DNA from: Enterobacter sp. CC120223-11 | GTDB lineage: Bacteria > Pseudomonadota > Gammaproteobacteria > Enterobacterales > Enterobacteriaceae | DNA length: 64,000 nt | Assembly (NCBI RefSeq): GCF_900215375.1 | Contig: NZ_OBEF01000003.1 | Coordinates: forward strand, 305,077-369,076 | Direction of reading: 5' to 3' | In this document: positions 1 through 10,069 of the stretch, piece after piece | How the letters are laid out: every line of letters starts with the position of its first letter | Position numbering within the stretch: position 1 is the stretch's first letter | Program-made: the position numbers and the translations under genes | The notes under the pieces: model-generated | Database searches by the model: none | Seen by the model: the letters and a program-made list of their open reading frames with translations, nothing else | What the model was told of the DNA's origin: nothing

Positions 1-386
1 ACGGCCAGTCGCACCCAGTCAAGCAGGTTTTGCAGCGGGTTATAGGACGGTAAGAATTTGCGCAACAGCAGCGCGCCAAGCGCGGCTTCAACCACATTAA
101 TAAAGGTAAAAACAAGGTTAATGGCGCTGAACGGGAACAGCAAGACAGAGGCAAGCACGCTTGATACGGAACAGACGGCAGCGATGGTGGGCCACATTTT
201 TCCGGCATGGCGGTAGAATGCGACCATCATGATCGCCGTAGGGAACCATAACGGCGCAAGGATGGTTCCGAAACGTGTCAATTCGAGCGAGAAAAGCGTA
301 AAGATAAACGTCAGCAGCCCAAGGCTCACCATACGTAACAGAGTATGAGACGGGGTCACCGACGCTCTTTTTTCGGATATCTTCAT
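1..386 (-). CDS. yegE: Diguanylate cyclase YegE, N-terminal part (MASE1 sensor)
   Basis: The reverse strand is open from an ATG at 384-386 to the window edge, so only the first 128 or so codons are present. The peptide starts MKISEKRASVTPSHTLLRMV and continues as several hydrophobic helices, as expected for the MASE1 membrane sensor domain at the start of YegE. The family protein is a large inner-membrane c-di-GMP synthase with MASE1, PAS, GGDEF and EAL regions; the later domains lie outside the window. Identity rests on this membrane start plus position: in E. coli yegE is the neighbour of udk. The gene is divergent from udk. Truncation is by the window edge, not a mutation. Confidence 0.8.
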   Translation of the reverse strand, partial: MKISEKRASVTPSHTLLRMVSLGLLTFIFTLFSLELTRFGTILAPLWFPTAIMMVAFYRHAGKMWPTIAAVCSVSSVLASVLLFPFSAINLVFTFINVVEAALGALLLRKFLPSYNPLQNLLDWVRLA

Positions 387-729
387 TTACCGCTTTCCGC
401 CAGGGCTTTCCGGCCGCGACTTTTCACGAGGAATCGGCCTGAATTCATTAGGATTATAAATGGGATCATGCTAGTACAAACAATTTACATTTCCTATGGC
501 ATCTGCTCATTATTTAGCAGCATTGAGAGATAAATTCGCAGTTTGCGCAAAAAGTGTCTGAAGCGTTGGAAAAGTGAGCATATTAATTTGCGAATAGTCA
601 CTTTTTATCCCGATGCGGGTGGATGTCGTTTTCGACTGGTATCGGAAGACTGAAATACCTATAATTGCCGCGTTTGGCGCTCCGGCGTCACCCTTCTTCT
701 CATCCAGGTTAATCAGGTCGCAAAAACTT
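387..729. other. Intergenic region between divergent yegE and udk
   Basis: This 343-base gap lies between two divergent genes and must hold both promoters. Part of it is A+T-rich (about 455-600). No RNA gene, repeat or convincing small ORF was recognised, and I could not pick a -35/-10 pair with confidence. The short ORFs that enter it overlap yegE or extend udk upstream without family support. Confidence 0.5.
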
Positions 730-1371
730 ATGACTGATAAGTCTCATCAGTGCGTCATTATAGGCATCGCCGGCGCATCGGCTTCGGGTAAAAGTCTCAT
801 CTCCAGCACCCTTTATCGCGAATTGCGTGAGCAGGTGGGTGACGAACATATTGGTGTTATCCCCGAAGACAGCTATTACAAAGACCAGAGTCATCTGTCG
901 ATGGAAGATCGCGTTAAAACGAATTACGACCACCCAAGCGCGATGGACCACAGCCTGCTGTATCAGCATCTGCAAATGTTAAAACGTGGCGAAGCCATTG
1001 AACTGCCGGTCTACAGCTATGTGGAACACACCCGCATGCCGCAGACGGTTCACGTCAAGCCGAAGAAAGTGATTATCCTTGAAGGGATTTTACTGCTGAC
1101 GGACGCCCGCCTGCGCGAAGAGCTGAACTTTTCGATTTTTGTCGATACGCCGCTGGATATCTGCCTGATGCGCCGCATCAAGCGTGATGTGAATGAACGC
1201 GGGCGCTCAATGGATTCCGTGATGGCGCAGTACCAGAAAACGGTGCGGCCGATGTTCCTGCAGTTCATCGAGCCATCCAAACAATATGCCGACATTATCG
1301 TGCCGCGTGGCGGGAAAAACCGCATCGCTATTGATATCCTGAAGGCCAAAATCAGTCAGTTTTTTGAATAA
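730..1371 (+). CDS. udk: Uridine kinase
   Basis: Uridine/cytidine kinase of pyrimidine salvage: it phosphorylates uridine and cytidine to UMP and CMP with GTP or ATP in the cytoplasm. The 213-residue product matches E. coli Udk along its whole length. The Walker A loop GASASGKS is at residues 15-22, and a conserved stretch around [12 protein letters not shown] lies in the C-terminal half. The frame is open upstream to 613, but I chose ATG 730 because the peptide [15 protein letters not shown] aligns with the known Udk start and gives the family length; the 39 extra residues resemble nothing. It is followed by dcd after 71 bases, as in E. coli. Confidence 0.96.
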   Translation: MTDKSHQCVIIGIAGASASGKSLISSTLYRELREQVGDEHIGVIPEDSYYKDQSHLSMEDRVKTNYDHPSAMDHSLLYQHLQMLKRGEAIELPVYSYVEHTRMPQTVHVKPKKVIILEGILLLTDARLREELNFSIFVDTPLDICLMRRIKRDVNERGRSMDSVMAQYQKTVRPMFLQFIEPSKQYADIIVPRGGKNRIAIDILKAKISQFFE

Positions 1372-1442
1372 TTCCCCTGAATTAGGTACTGTGCATCTTG
1401 ACCCGGCAGACGCCGGGCTTGCTGCATTAAAGGAGATAGCGC

Positions 1443-2024
1443 ATGCGTCTGTGTGATCGAGATATTGAAGCCTGGCTGGATCAAGGCCGACTGGCCATTT
1501 CCCCACGCCCTCCGGTGGAGCGCATAAACGGCGCAACGGTGGACGTACGTCTTGGCAATAAATTCCGTACCTTCAGCGGACACACGGCGGCCTTTATCGA
1601 TCTCAGTGGCCCAAAAGCGGAAGTGAGCGCTGCGCTCGACAAAGTGATGAGCGAAGAGATCGTCCTCAAGGAAGATGAAGCGTTCTATCTCCATCCGGGT
1701 GAGCTGGCCCTGGCGGTTACCCTGGAATCCGTGACCATTCCTGCTGATTTAGTGGGCTGGCTTGACGGGCGTTCTTCTCTGGCGCGACTGGGGCTGATGG
1801 TCCACGTCACCGCGCATCGCATCGATCCTGGCTGGTCTGGTTGCATCGTGCTTGAGTTCTACAACTCGGGCAAGCTGCCGCTGGCGCTGCGTCCAGGGAT
1901 GCTGATTGGCGCGCTGAGTTTTGAACCGCTCTCTGGCCCGGCTGCCCGCCCTTATAATCGCCGTGAAGACGCCAAGTACCGTGACCAGCAGGGCGCGGTA
2001 GCCAGTCGTATCGATAAAGACTGA
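1443..2024 (+). CDS. dcd: dCTP deaminase
   Basis: Deaminates dCTP to dUTP, the main source of dUMP for thymidylate synthesis in enterobacteria; a cytoplasmic homotrimer. The 193 residues equal the E. coli length. Residues matching the family active site are visible: S111 and R115 in the GRSSLARLG segment, and the catalytic glutamate E138 in VLEFYNSG. A strong ribosome-binding site (aaggag) precedes the ATG. It lies between udk and asmA in the conserved order udk-dcd-asmA and is probably co-transcribed with one or both. Confidence 0.97.
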   Translation: MRLCDRDIEAWLDQGRLAISPRPPVERINGATVDVRLGNKFRTFSGHTAAFIDLSGPKAEVSAALDKVMSEEIVLKEDEAFYLHPGELALAVTLESVTIPADLVGWLDGRSSLARLGLMVHVTAHRIDPGWSGCIVLEFYNSGKLPLALRPGMLIGALSFEPLSGPAARPYNRREDAKYRDQQGAVASRIDKD

Positions 2025-2049
2025 GCGTGACGGACGCGCCGGAGACCTC

Positions 2050-3891
2050 ATGAGACGAATTCTGACAACGCTGATGATTTTGCTGGTCGTTATTGTGACC
2101 GGCCTGTCAGCGCTGGTGCTGCTGGTGAATCCCAACGATTTTCGTGACTATCTGGTGCGCCAGGTCGCGGATCGTAGCGGCTATCAGCTGCAGTTAGACG
2201 GTCCGCTGCGCTGGCACGTCTGGCCGCAGCTCAGCATTTTGTCCGGCAGAATGACTCTGACGGAGCCCGGTGCTGGCGCGCCGCTGGTGAAAGCGGACAA
2301 TATGCGCCTTGATGTGGCGCTGATCCCGCTTTTATCGCATCAGTTGAAAGTGAACCAGGTGATGCTGAAAGGGGCGGTGATTGAGCTGACCCCGGCAACG
2401 GAAGCCGTGAAAAACAGCGCAGCGCCGGTCGCACCTCGCGAGAATACCCTGCCTCAGGCGCCTGATGATCGTGGTTGGTCGTTCGATATCGCCAAACTCA
2501 AGGTCTCCGACAGCGTACTGGTATTCCAGCATGAGAGTGACGAGCAGGTTACCGTGCGTGACATTAACCTGCAGATGGTCCAGGACGAGCATTACCAGGC
2601 CGACGTCGATTTTTCCGGACGAATTAACCGCGATCAGCGCGATCTTAATCTTTCGTTTAATGCGAAGGTGAACGCCGGGGATTTCCCTCACGTATTGACC
2701 GCCAACTTCAGCCAGCTCAACTGGCAGCTGCAGGGGGCCGATCTTCCGGCCCAGGGCATTGCAGGGCAGGCCTCGCTCCAGGCGGAGTGGCAGGAAGATC
2801 AAAAGCGTCTGAGCTTCAGTCAGCTCCAGCTTACCGCCAACGACAGCACGCTGGCGGGCAGTGGTAGCGTCACGCTGGACGACAAGCCTCAGTGGCAGCT
2901 GGACCTGCACTCCGACAAGCTCAATCTGGACAATCTGCTTTCTCAGGCCAACCCCGTTGCGAACAGTACCGTCAGTCAGCAGAGTCAAACACGTCAGCAA
3001 CGCCCGGTGATTGCCGACAGCGTGAAACAGCCAGACTACAGCAGTCTGCGAGCCTTCACTGCGGCGCTGAAGCTGCAAGTAGGTCAGATCCTTTGGCGCG
3101 GTATGAACTTCACTGACGTCAACGTACAGGCCACGAACAGCTACGGTTTACTGACCCTCTCAGAGCTTCATGGCAAGCTGGATGGCGGCACGCTGTCACT
3201 TCCCGGGAGCCTGGATGCACGGCAGGACAAACCACTTTCTGCATTTGAACCGAAGCTCGATAACATCCAAATCGGAACGCTGCTGAAAGCGTTTGATTAT
3301 GGCATCAACCTGACCGGGAAACTGTCACTCACCGGTGAGTTTGAAGGGGGCAAAATTGATGCTGATAGCTTCCGCCGCAGCTGGCAAGGGCAGGCGAAGC
3401 TGTCGCTACTGGATTCCCGTGCCGAAGGACTTAACTTCCAGCAGCTGGTGCAGCAGGCCGTTGAGCGCAGCACCAATGTGAAAGCGAAGGAAAATCTGGA
3501 TAGCGCTACCCGACTTGACGAATTTACCAGCAGCCTGACGCTGAATAACGGCATCATGTCGCTGAGTGACATGAACGGAAAATCAGCGATGATGGCCCTT
3601 GGCGGTCAGGGTTCGCTGGATCTGGTGAAGGAAGAGGGTGATATGCGTTTTAACGTGCGCGTACTCGATGGCTGGCAGGGTGAAAGCAAACTGATTGATA
3701 CCCTGAAGAATACGGCCATTCCGCTGCGGGTCTACGGTAAATGGGATGCCCTCAACTACAGTCTTCAGGTTGATCAGGTCCTGCGTAAACAGCTGCAAAG
3801 TGAAGCCCGCAATCGCCTGAAAGCCTGGGCCGATAAAAACCAGGACAGCCAGTCGGGCAAAGATCTAAAAAAACTGCTCGATAAACTCTGA
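2050..3891 (+). CDS. asmA: Outer membrane assembly protein AsmA
   Basis: 613 residues, close to E. coli AsmA (617). An N-terminal hydrophobic segment (about residues 5-27) anchors the protein in the inner membrane. The long periplasmic part has the repetitive beta-rich pattern of the AsmA/bridge-like lipid transfer family (for example NLSFNAKVNAG, DVNVQATNSYG), and the C-terminal AsmA domain is seen in the final third. The family is implicated in phospholipid transport to the outer membrane; asmA mutations were first found as suppressors of porin assembly defects. The start ATG lies 25 bases after dcd with GGAG upstream. The gene is convergent with yegH. Confidence 0.93.
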   Translation: MRRILTTLMILLVVIVTGLSALVLLVNPNDFRDYLVRQVADRSGYQLQLDGPLRWHVWPQLSILSGRMTLTEPGAGAPLVKADNMRLDVALIPLLSHQLKVNQVMLKGAVIELTPATEAVKNSAAPVAPRENTLPQAPDDRGWSFDIAKLKVSDSVLVFQHESDEQVTVRDINLQMVQDEHYQADVDFSGRINRDQRDLNLSFNAKVNAGDFPHVLTANFSQLNWQLQGADLPAQGIAGQASLQAEWQEDQKRLSFSQLQLTANDSTLAGSGSVTLDDKPQWQLDLHSDKLNLDNLLSQANPVANSTVSQQSQTRQQRPVIADSVKQPDYSSLRAFTAALKLQVGQILWRGMNFTDVNVQATNSYGLLTLSELHGKLDGGTLSLPGSLDARQDKPLSAFEPKLDNIQIGTLLKAFDYGINLTGKLSLTGEFEGGKIDADSFRRSWQGQAKLSLLDSRAEGLNFQQLVQQAVERSTNVKAKENLDSATRLDEFTSSLTLNNGIMSLSDMNGKSAMMALGGQGSLDLVKEEGDMRFNVRVLDGWQGESKLIDTLKNTAIPLRVYGKWDALNYSLQVDQVLRKQLQSEARNRLKAWADKNQDSQSGKDLKKLLDKL

Positions 3892-3901
3892 TCTCTTCTT
3901 T

Positions 3902-3935
3902 GCTCACAGCCGTGCGAATCCGCCCGGCTGTGAGC
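3902..3935. terminator. Inverted repeat between convergent asmA and yegH
   Basis: A perfect 10-base inverted repeat (GCTCACAGCC / GGCTGTGAGC) lies in the 49-base gap between the converging gene ends. Neither side has a clear U-run, so this is a terminator by position rather than a textbook intrinsic terminator. It could serve both directions or end RNAs with help from Rho. Confidence 0.5.
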
Positions 3936-3940
3936 CCGCA

Positions 3941-5527
3941 TCACACTTCGTAAGTGAGCTCATCGTCATCCTGAACGGGCGGAACAATCTGCACGCGCTG
4001 AACGCGGTGATTTTCAACCTGCAACGTCTTCAGGGTAAAACCTTCCACCTCAATGGCTTCACCGGCCTCTGGCACGCGCTGAAGATGTTCCATCAGCAGT
4101 CCGGCAATGGTGTGATATTCCCGCTTTTCATCGAGCGGTATTGGCACATACTGAACCAGATCTTCCAGCGGCATATGGCCATTGGCGGTCCAGCTGCCGT
4201 CGCTATTTTTCTGGATATCATGGCGGGCATCAATCTCCTGCACTTCATTTGGCAGGTTTCCGGCAATGGTTTCCATCACGTCACTCAGGGTAACAATCCC
4301 TTCCACAGAACCGAACTCATCCACCACAAAGGCAAAATGCGTCCTCGCATTACGGAACTGCTCCAGTGCGGCCAGCAGCGGCAGCGTTTCAGGGAAGACC
4401 AACGGCTGGCGAATCAGCACCCGCAAATTCAGCGCTTCACCCCGCAGTGACTGAGCAAGCAGATCGATGACGTGGACAACACCGAGCAGCTCTTCATCGT
4501 TATCACCACCGGTAACGACCAGGCGAGTGTGCTGATTTTTTCCCAGCAGGGCTCGCACTTCCTCTTCCGGTGCGCTGAGATCGATGTGCTCAATGTCATG
4601 ACGAGAAGTCATGATGCTGCTGACGCTGCGCTGGTTGAGATTCAGCACACGCTCGATCATCCGCCGCTCCTGCAGCTCGAAAACGGGTTCGTCTTTATGG
4701 TCGGCAATCAGCGAGGCAGTTTGTGCATCCAGTTCCGCGTCTTCCTTCTGTCCGCTCAACAGGCGCATGACCGCTTCCGTGGTGCGACTGCGCAGGCTCT
4801 GGTTAGCAGACAAAAATCGACGTCGGTTGAAGTGAGCCAGCTGATTCAGGGCTTCAATTATCACCGAGAAGCCGATGGCGGCATACAGATACCCTTTCGG
4901 AATGTAGAAGCCAAAGCCTTCCGCCACCAGGCTGAAGCCAATCATCAACAGGAAGCTCAGACACAGGATGACGATGGTCGGGTGGCTGTTCACAAAGCGC
5001 GTGAGCGCTTTACTGGCGAACAGCATCATGGTGATAGCGATGACGACCGCAGCCATCATGACCAGCAGATGGTCGACCATGCCGACCGCGGTAATCACTG
5101 AATCAAGGGAGAATACCGCATCAAGGACCACAATCTGTGCCACAACGGCCCAGAACTTCGCGCCGCGCCGCTGCGTCGGGCCGTCGGAGTCCTTGCCTTC
5201 CAGCCGCTCATTGAGCTCAACTGTAGCCTTAAACAGCAGGAACAGACCGCCTCCCAGCATGATCAGGTCTCGCGCGCTGAAGCTCAGATCGCGGATGGAA
5301 AACAGGGGACGGGTCAGGGTGACCAGCCAGGAGATGGAGGCCAGCAGCAGCAAGCGCATGACCATCGCCAGAATGAGCCCGGTAATGCGTGCCCGGTTGC
5401 GTTCTGCCGGGGGGAGTTTTTCCGCAAGGATCGCGATAAAAACCAGATTATCGATCCCGAGTACCAACTCGATGACGACTAAAGTAATGAGGCCTGCCCA
5501 GATTGAGGGATCGGCAATCCATTCCAT
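3941..5527 (-). CDS. yegH: TerC/CBS-domain membrane protein YegH
   Basis: 528 residues on the reverse strand. Residues about 10-240 are a TerC-type integral membrane domain rich in hydrophobic helices, with acidic residues within helices ([15 protein letters not shown]). A CBS-pair region follows (about 295-420, including [18 protein letters not shown]), then a CorC/HlyC-type C-terminal domain. TerC proteins are linked to metal ion handling, and the CBS plus CorC-like part usually binds nucleotides, but the exact substrate of YegH is unknown. Length matches the E. coli protein (527). It is convergent with asmA and divergent from the colanic acid operon. Confidence 0.92.
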   Translation of the reverse strand: MEWIADPSIWAGLITLVVIELVLGIDNLVFIAILAEKLPPAERNRARITGLILAMVMRLLLLASISWLVTLTRPLFSIRDLSFSARDLIMLGGGLFLLFKATVELNERLEGKDSDGPTQRRGAKFWAVVAQIVVLDAVFSLDSVITAVGMVDHLLVMMAAVVIAITMMLFASKALTRFVNSHPTIVILCLSFLLMIGFSLVAEGFGFYIPKGYLYAAIGFSVIIEALNQLAHFNRRRFLSANQSLRSRTTEAVMRLLSGQKEDAELDAQTASLIADHKDEPVFELQERRMIERVLNLNQRSVSSIMTSRHDIEHIDLSAPEEEVRALLGKNQHTRLVVTGGDNDEELLGVVHVIDLLAQSLRGEALNLRVLIRQPLVFPETLPLLAALEQFRNARTHFAFVVDEFGSVEGIVTLSDVMETIAGNLPNEVQEIDARHDIQKNSDGSWTANGHMPLEDLVQYVPIPLDEKREYHTIAGLLMEHLQRVPEAGEAIEVEGFTLKTLQVENHRVQRVQIVPPVQDDDELTYEV

Positions 5528-5732
5528 ATGCTGTTTAACACCTTCTGCGTGATGAAAATTGTCACATCAGGATCATGGTTAACGAACAGCAAAATTGCAA
5601 TATATGCTGAGGATAATCTTAAATTGAATTTATTACGGGAGTGAAATATCCCTTCTTTTTATGTAATTAATAATGCTATTCCACTGGCGCGAATATATTT
5701 TGAGCAATGCTGGCGTAGAGGTAATGTCAATA

Positions 5733-5746
5733 TAAAGATAATCCTA
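5733..5746 (+). promoter_or_regulatory. Candidate RcsAB box upstream of wza
   Basis: TAAAGATAATCCTA matches the RcsA-RcsB consensus TAAGAATATTCCTA at 11 of 14 positions, with the right half-site TCCTA intact. Location is as expected, about 240 bases before JUMPstart. RcsA/RcsB heterodimers activate the colanic acid operon on envelope stress in E. coli. Binding itself is inferred. Confidence 0.7.
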
Positions 5747-5970
5747 AAATGGAACACCCTTTCTTAATATTTATCCTAAAAGCACCTCCATCGGGCATTG
5801 TGTTCTTGTCGAATATAAAGCTTGCTGCAACAATCAAACCGCATAAATCAATATTAAAGTCGTGTCCTGTCTCGTTATTAAAAATGTGAGGGCACCTTTA
5901 CCTGCATGACGCCTTATCTCGCCTGTGCGGCTGGATATGCAGCAGTAGCAAACATAACCCTATGATTACG

Positions 5971-6010
5971 CAGTAGACTGGTAGCTGAGAGCCTGGGGCG
6001 GTAGCGTGCC
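5971..6010 (+). promoter_or_regulatory. JUMPstart with ops element (RfaH recruitment), colanic acid operon
   Basis: The 40-base stretch begins CAGTAGACTGGTAGCTGAGA and ends with the ops motif GGCGGTAGCGTG at 5997-6008. In enterobacteria ops in the non-template strand pauses RNA polymerase and recruits RfaH, which suppresses Rho termination through long polysaccharide operons. This fits an operon of more than 22 kb. Confidence 0.93.
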
Positions 6011-6192
6011 TGACGGCCAGTGATTAGCCTGGATTTATTCTGTCAACGGCCTGCCTTTGAATAATGCTTTTTAGGAATGATGCCAGTTATATTTCTTTTT
6101 TGTTAACGGCATTCTCAATGTAAATGATCGGAACGGGTTCTGATCTTTTATTCGCACAGGATAATTTCTCCGCCGAAAGTGAAAAATAATCA

Positions 6193-7326
6193 ATGATGAA
6201 ATCCCAACTGAAATTGATGCCATTATTGGTGTCTGCAATCCTGATGAGCGGTTGCACAGTCCTGCCTGGAAGCAATATGTCGACCTTCGGGAAAGACGTG
6301 ATTAAGCAGCAGGATGCTGATTTTAACATCGACCGAATGGTGAATGTTTATCCGCTGACCCCGCGACTGATTGAACAGTTGCGCCCTCGTCCAAACGTCG
6401 CGCAGCCCAACATGTCGCTGGATCAGGAGTTAAGCAATTACCAGTATCGTGTCGGCCCGGGTGACGTACTGAGCGTCACCGTCTGGGACCATCCTGAGTT
6501 AACCACCCCGGCGGGGCAGTATCGCAGCTCAAGCGACACGGGCAACTGGGTTCAGCCCGACGGCTCAATTTTCTATCCCTATATCGGACGTGTGCAGGTT
6601 GCCGGCAAATCGCTTGCCGAAATCCGCGACATGATTACCGGACGACTTGCCACTTATATCACCGACCCGCAGGTGGACGTGAACGTGGCGGCATTCCGCT
6701 CGCAGAAAGCCTACGTCTCGGGCCAGGTCAATAAGTCAGGTCAGCAGGCGATCACTAACGTGCCGCTGACCGTGCTGGATGCCATCAACAATGCAGGCGG
6801 CATGACTGACCTTGCAGACTGGCGCAACGTGGTCCTGACGCACAACGGCAAGGAAGAGCGTATTTCCCTGCAGGCGCTGATGCAAAACGGCGACCTCAGT
6901 CAGAACCGTTTGCTCTACCCGGGTGACATTCTCTTCGTTCCGCGCAACGACGACCTGAAAGTCTTCGTGATGGGTGAAGTGAAAAAACAGAGCACCCTCA
7001 AAATGGACTTCAGCGGTATGACGCTGACCGAGGCGCTGGGTCAGGCGGAAGGTATCGACATGACGGCTTCCAATGCCAGCGGCATCTTCGTGATCCGTCC
7101 GCTGAAAAGCGACAAGAGCGGCAAGATTGCGAATGTCTATCAGCTGGATATGTCCGATGCCACCTCTCTGGTGATGGCGACCAACTTCACGCTGCAACCG
7201 TACGACGTGGTGTACGTCACTACCGCGCCGGTGACCCGCTGGAACCGCCTGATCAACCAACTGTTGCCGACCATCAGTGGCGTTCGCTACATGACGGATA
7301 CGGCTAAAGATATCCACACCTGGTAA
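6193..7326 (+). CDS. wza: Colanic acid outer membrane export lipoprotein Wza
   Basis: Octameric outer-membrane channel that exports high-molecular-weight colanic acid. The 377 residues match E. coli Wza (379) throughout. There is a lipoprotein signal with lipobox LMSGC and lipidated Cys at residue 21. The polysaccharide export domain (about 85-175, with [18 protein letters not shown]) is followed by SLBB-type domains. The C-terminal segment ([15 protein letters not shown]) corresponds to the amphipathic helix that forms the outer-membrane barrel. Two adjacent ATGs (6193, 6196) are possible; I kept the first because E. coli Wza starts MMKS. Shine-Dalgarno pairing is weak. First gene of the operon. 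Confidence 0.96.
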   Translation: MMKSQLKLMPLLVSAILMSGCTVLPGSNMSTFGKDVIKQQDADFNIDRMVNVYPLTPRLIEQLRPRPNVAQPNMSLDQELSNYQYRVGPGDVLSVTVWDHPELTTPAGQYRSSSDTGNWVQPDGSIFYPYIGRVQVAGKSLAEIRDMITGRLATYITDPQVDVNVAAFRSQKAYVSGQVNKSGQQAITNVPLTVLDAINNAGGMTDLADWRNVVLTHNGKEERISLQALMQNGDLSQNRLLYPGDILFVPRNDDLKVFVMGEVKKQSTLKMDFSGMTLTEALGQAEGIDMTASNASGIFVIRPLKSDKSGKIANVYQLDMSDATSLVMATNFTLQPYDVVYVTTAPVTRWNRLINQLLPTISGVRYMTDTAKDIHTW

Positions 7327-7331
7327 CCCTT

Positions 7332-7775
7332 ATGTTCAACAAAATTTTGGTGGTCTGCGTCGGCAATATCTGCCGCTCCCCAACGGCGGAGCGGCTGCTG
7401 AAACATCATCTGCCTTCGCTGGACGTTGAATCCGCGGGCTTAGGCGCGCTGGTGGGGAAGGGGGCTGATGAGAGCGCCGCAAGCGTGGCGGCTGCGCACC
7501 AGATTTCCCTGGACGGGCACTGTGCCCGTCAACTCTCCAGCAAGATGTGCCGCGAGTACGATCTCATTCTGACCATGGAAAAAAGCCACATTGCCCGGCT
7601 GTGCGAACTCGCCCCGGAAATGCGCGGCAAAGTGATGCTTTTTGGTCACTGGGACAACGAGCGTGAGATCCCTGACCCTTATCGCAAGAGTCGTGATGCA
7701 TTCGAAGCGGTTTACCACTTACTCGATCAGTCCGCCAGCCAATGGGCGCAGGCGCTGAAAGTACAGCAGGGATAA
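7332..7775 (+). CDS. wzb: Low-molecular-weight protein tyrosine phosphatase Wzb
   Basis: Cytoplasmic phosphatase that dephosphorylates the tyrosine kinase Wzc, which is needed for continued colanic acid polymerisation and export. The 147-residue protein has the signature CVGNICRSP, giving the catalytic C9-X5-R15 loop, and the general-acid aspartate D115 in DPYRKS. The start follows wza by five bases and the end is two bases before the wzc ATG, so wza-wzb-wzc are tightly coupled. Confidence 0.97.
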   Translation: MFNKILVVCVGNICRSPTAERLLKHHLPSLDVESAGLGALVGKGADESAASVAAAHQISLDGHCARQLSSKMCREYDLILTMEKSHIARLCELAPEMRGKVMLFGHWDNEREIPDPYRKSRDAFEAVYHLLDQSASQWAQALKVQQG

Positions 7776-7777
7776 CA

Positions 7778-9940
7778 ATGACAGATAACGTAAAACAGGC
7801 GCACCCGCAGGCATCGGGGAGTGATGAAATTGATATTGGCCGCCTGGTCGGCACGGTTGTGGAGGCCAAATGGTGGGTATTGGGTATTACCGCTCTGTTT
7901 GCCGCCGCCGCGGTGATTTACACGCTGTTTGCCACGCCTATCTACAGTGCTGACGCGCTGGTCCAGATTGAGCAGGACACCAGCAGCTCACTGATGCAGA
8001 ACTTAAATTCCGCGTTGAGCAACAAGCCACCCGCCTCTGATGCTGAGATCCAGCTGATTCAGTCGCGCATGGTACTGGGCAAAACGGTGGACGATCTGAA
8101 TCTCGATATTGCGGTCACCAAAAACACCCTGCCGATACTTGGCGCAGGCTGGGAGCGTTTGATGGGGCGTGGGAACGAAAGCGTCAGCGTCGAGACGTTT
8201 ACCGTCCCGGCTGGCATGCATGATCAGGTGTTCACGCTCGAAGTGCTTGGGCAGAACCGCTATCAGCTGACCAGCGACGGCGGATTCAGCGCGAGCGGTG
8301 AAGTGGGGCAGCCGCTCACTAAGTCGGGCGTTACGCTGCTGGTCAGCGCTATTCACGCAGAAGAGGGTGGAAAGTTCACCGTCACGAAATACTCCACGCT
8401 TGGGATGATCAACACCCTGCAAAACAGCCTGACGGTGACGGAAAACGGCAAAGATACCGGCGTCCTGAGCCTGACCTATACGGGCGAAGACAAAGATCAG
8501 ATCCGCGAAATCCTGAACAGCATTGCGCAGAACTACCTGGCGCAGAACGTGGAGCGTAAATCGGAAGAAGCCTCCCGTAGTCTGCAGTTCCTGGCTAAGC
8601 AGCTGCCGGAAGTGCGCAGCCACCTCGATGAGGCGGAAAACAAGCTCAATGCCTATCGTCAGCAAAAAGATTCAGTGGATATGTCGCTCGAGGCGAAATC
8701 CGTCCTCGATTCGGTGGTGAACATTGATGCCCAGTTGAACCAGCTGACCTTCAGTGAAGCGGAGATTTCCAAGCTTTACACCAAAAAGCACCCGGCCTAC
8801 CGCACGCTGCTGGAAAAACGCCGCACGCTGGAAGAAGAGAAGGCCAACCTGAACAAACGCATTACCGCAATGCCCGAAACTCAGCAGGAAATCGTGCGTC
8901 TGACGCGTGATGTTGAGTCCGGTCAGCAGGTTTACATGCAGCTGCTGAATAAACAGCAGGAACTGAAGATTCAGGAAGCGAGTACCGTGGGTGACGTGCG
9001 CATCGTTGATTCAGCTATCACCCAGCCAGGCGTGCTGAAGCCGAAGAAGGCACTGATTATTCTCGGCGGCATTATTCTTGGCCTGATGCTCTCCATCCTT
9101 GGCGTGCTGCTGCGTTCGCTGTTTAACCGCGGCATTGAAAGCCCGCAGGTGCTGGAAGATAACGGCATTAACGTTTATGCCAGCATCCCACTTTCTGAAT
9201 GGCAGAAGCAGCGCGATCAGGTCAAAACAGTCAAGGGCGTTAAGCGCTTCAAGCAGAGCCAGCTGCTGGCGGTAGGCAATCCGACGGATCTTGCTATCGA
9301 AGCGGTGCGAAGCCTGCGTACCAGCCTGCACTTCGCCATGATGCAGGCCAGCAACAACGTGCTGATGATGACCGGGGTCAGCCCGTCTATCGGTAAAACC
9401 TTCGTCTGTGCCAACCTCGCGGCGGTGATAAGCCAGACCGGCAAGCGCGTGCTGTTAATAGACTGCGATATGCGTAAAGGCTACACCCATGAACTGCTGG
9501 GTACGACCAACGATAACGGTCTGTCCGACGTGCTGGTCGGCAAGACGGATATCGCAGGCTGTGCGAAACGCACCTCAATTACCAACTTCGATCTGGTTAC
9601 GCGCGGGCAGGTGCCGCCGAATCCGTCTGAGCTGTTGATGAGTGACCGCTTTAGTGAGCTGCTGAACTGGGCGAGCAAAAACTATGACCTGGTGCTGATC
9701 GATACGCCGCCAATCCTGGCGGTCACCGATGCCGGCATTATCGGTCGCCATGCGGGTACCACGCTGATGGTGGCCCGATACGCGGTCAACACCCTGAAGG
9801 AAGTGGAAACCAGCCTCAGCCGCTTTGAGCAAAACGGCATTCAGGTGAAGGGGGTGGTCCTCAACTCCATCTTCCGCAGAGCCACCAGCTATCAGGACTA
9901 CGGCTACTACGAGTACGAATACAAGTCTGACAGCAAATAA
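7778..9940 (+). CDS. wzc: Tyrosine-protein kinase Wzc, colanic acid co-polymerase
   Basis: Inner-membrane polysaccharide co-polymerase and BY-kinase that controls chain length and docks with Wza. 720 residues, as in E. coli. A Wzz domain with transmembrane helices (about 34-54 and 425-447) flanks a coiled-coil periplasmic part. The cytoplasmic kinase domain shows Walker A GVSPSIGKT at 533-541 (K540), Walker A' LLIDCDMRKG (D562 region) and Walker B VLIDTPP. The C-terminus carries the autophosphorylated tyrosine cluster YQDYGYYEYEY. ATG 7778 was chosen over an in-frame upstream start at 7742 because it gives the family length and does not overlap wzb. Confidence 0.97.
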   Translation: MTDNVKQAHPQASGSDEIDIGRLVGTVVEAKWWVLGITALFAAAAVIYTLFATPIYSADALVQIEQDTSSSLMQNLNSALSNKPPASDAEIQLIQSRMVLGKTVDDLNLDIAVTKNTLPILGAGWERLMGRGNESVSVETFTVPAGMHDQVFTLEVLGQNRYQLTSDGGFSASGEVGQPLTKSGVTLLVSAIHAEEGGKFTVTKYSTLGMINTLQNSLTVTENGKDTGVLSLTYTGEDKDQIREILNSIAQNYLAQNVERKSEEASRSLQFLAKQLPEVRSHLDEAENKLNAYRQQKDSVDMSLEAKSVLDSVVNIDAQLNQLTFSEAEISKLYTKKHPAYRTLLEKRRTLEEEKANLNKRITAMPETQQEIVRLTRDVESGQQVYMQLLNKQQELKIQEASTVGDVRIVDSAITQPGVLKPKKALIILGGIILGLMLSILGVLLRSLFNRGIESPQVLEDNGINVYASIPLSEWQKQRDQVKTVKGVKRFKQSQLLAVGNPTDLAIEAVRSLRTSLHFAMMQASNNVLMMTGVSPSIGKTFVCANLAAVISQTGKRVLLIDCDMRKGYTHELLGTTNDNGLSDVLVGKTDIAGCAKRTSITNFDLVTRGQVPPNPSELLMSDRFSELLNWASKNYDLVLIDTPPILAVTDAGIIGRHAGTTLMVARYAVNTLKEVETSLSRFEQNGIQVKGVVLNSIFRRATSYQDYGYYEYEYKSDSK

Positions 9941-9953
9941 CGATCCGTTTATA

Positions 9954-10043
9954 CCCCCTCTCCCTAACCCTCTCCCGAAGGGAGAGGGAACCGACCAGGC
10001 TGATTTTCTCCCTCTCCTTTCGGGAGAGGGCCGGGGAGAGGGG
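9954..10043. repeat. Palindromic repeat element 1 (BIME-like), wzc-wcaA gap
   Basis: Two GC-rich hairpins face each other. The first is CCCTCTCCC/GGGAGAGGG at 9968-9976 and 9980-9988; the second is CCCTCTCC/GGAGAGGG at 10010-10017 and 10023-10030. The outer parts are also inverted copies of each other. The same arm recurs at 21877-22033 and 24951-25067. Such paired extragenic palindromes can stabilise or attenuate RNA between genes; function here is not shown. Confidence 0.85.
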
Positions 10044-10069
10044 ATGTCTCAGCCTTTCTGGGGAACACA

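Larger units (their letters stand above)
5528..6192 (+). other. Long non-coding leader of the colanic acid operon
   Basis: 665 bases between yegH and wza without a credible gene. It is A+T-rich in its first half. It contains the RcsAB-box candidate at 5733-5746, weaker look-alikes at 5765-5778 and near 5605-5620, and the JUMPstart/ops element at 5971-6010. About 180 bases of transcribed leader lie between ops and wza. E. coli has a similarly long wza leader. Confidence 0.85.

Noticed and set aside
345..533. 62-codon frame overlapping the start of yegE
   Set aside because: Opposite strand to the yegE coding start and lacking support; region is a divergent promoter.
9954..10043. CRISPR array from repeated GC-rich palindromes
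   Set aside because: Only paired inverted arms with unequal spacing; no direct repeats with regular spacers and no cas genes.
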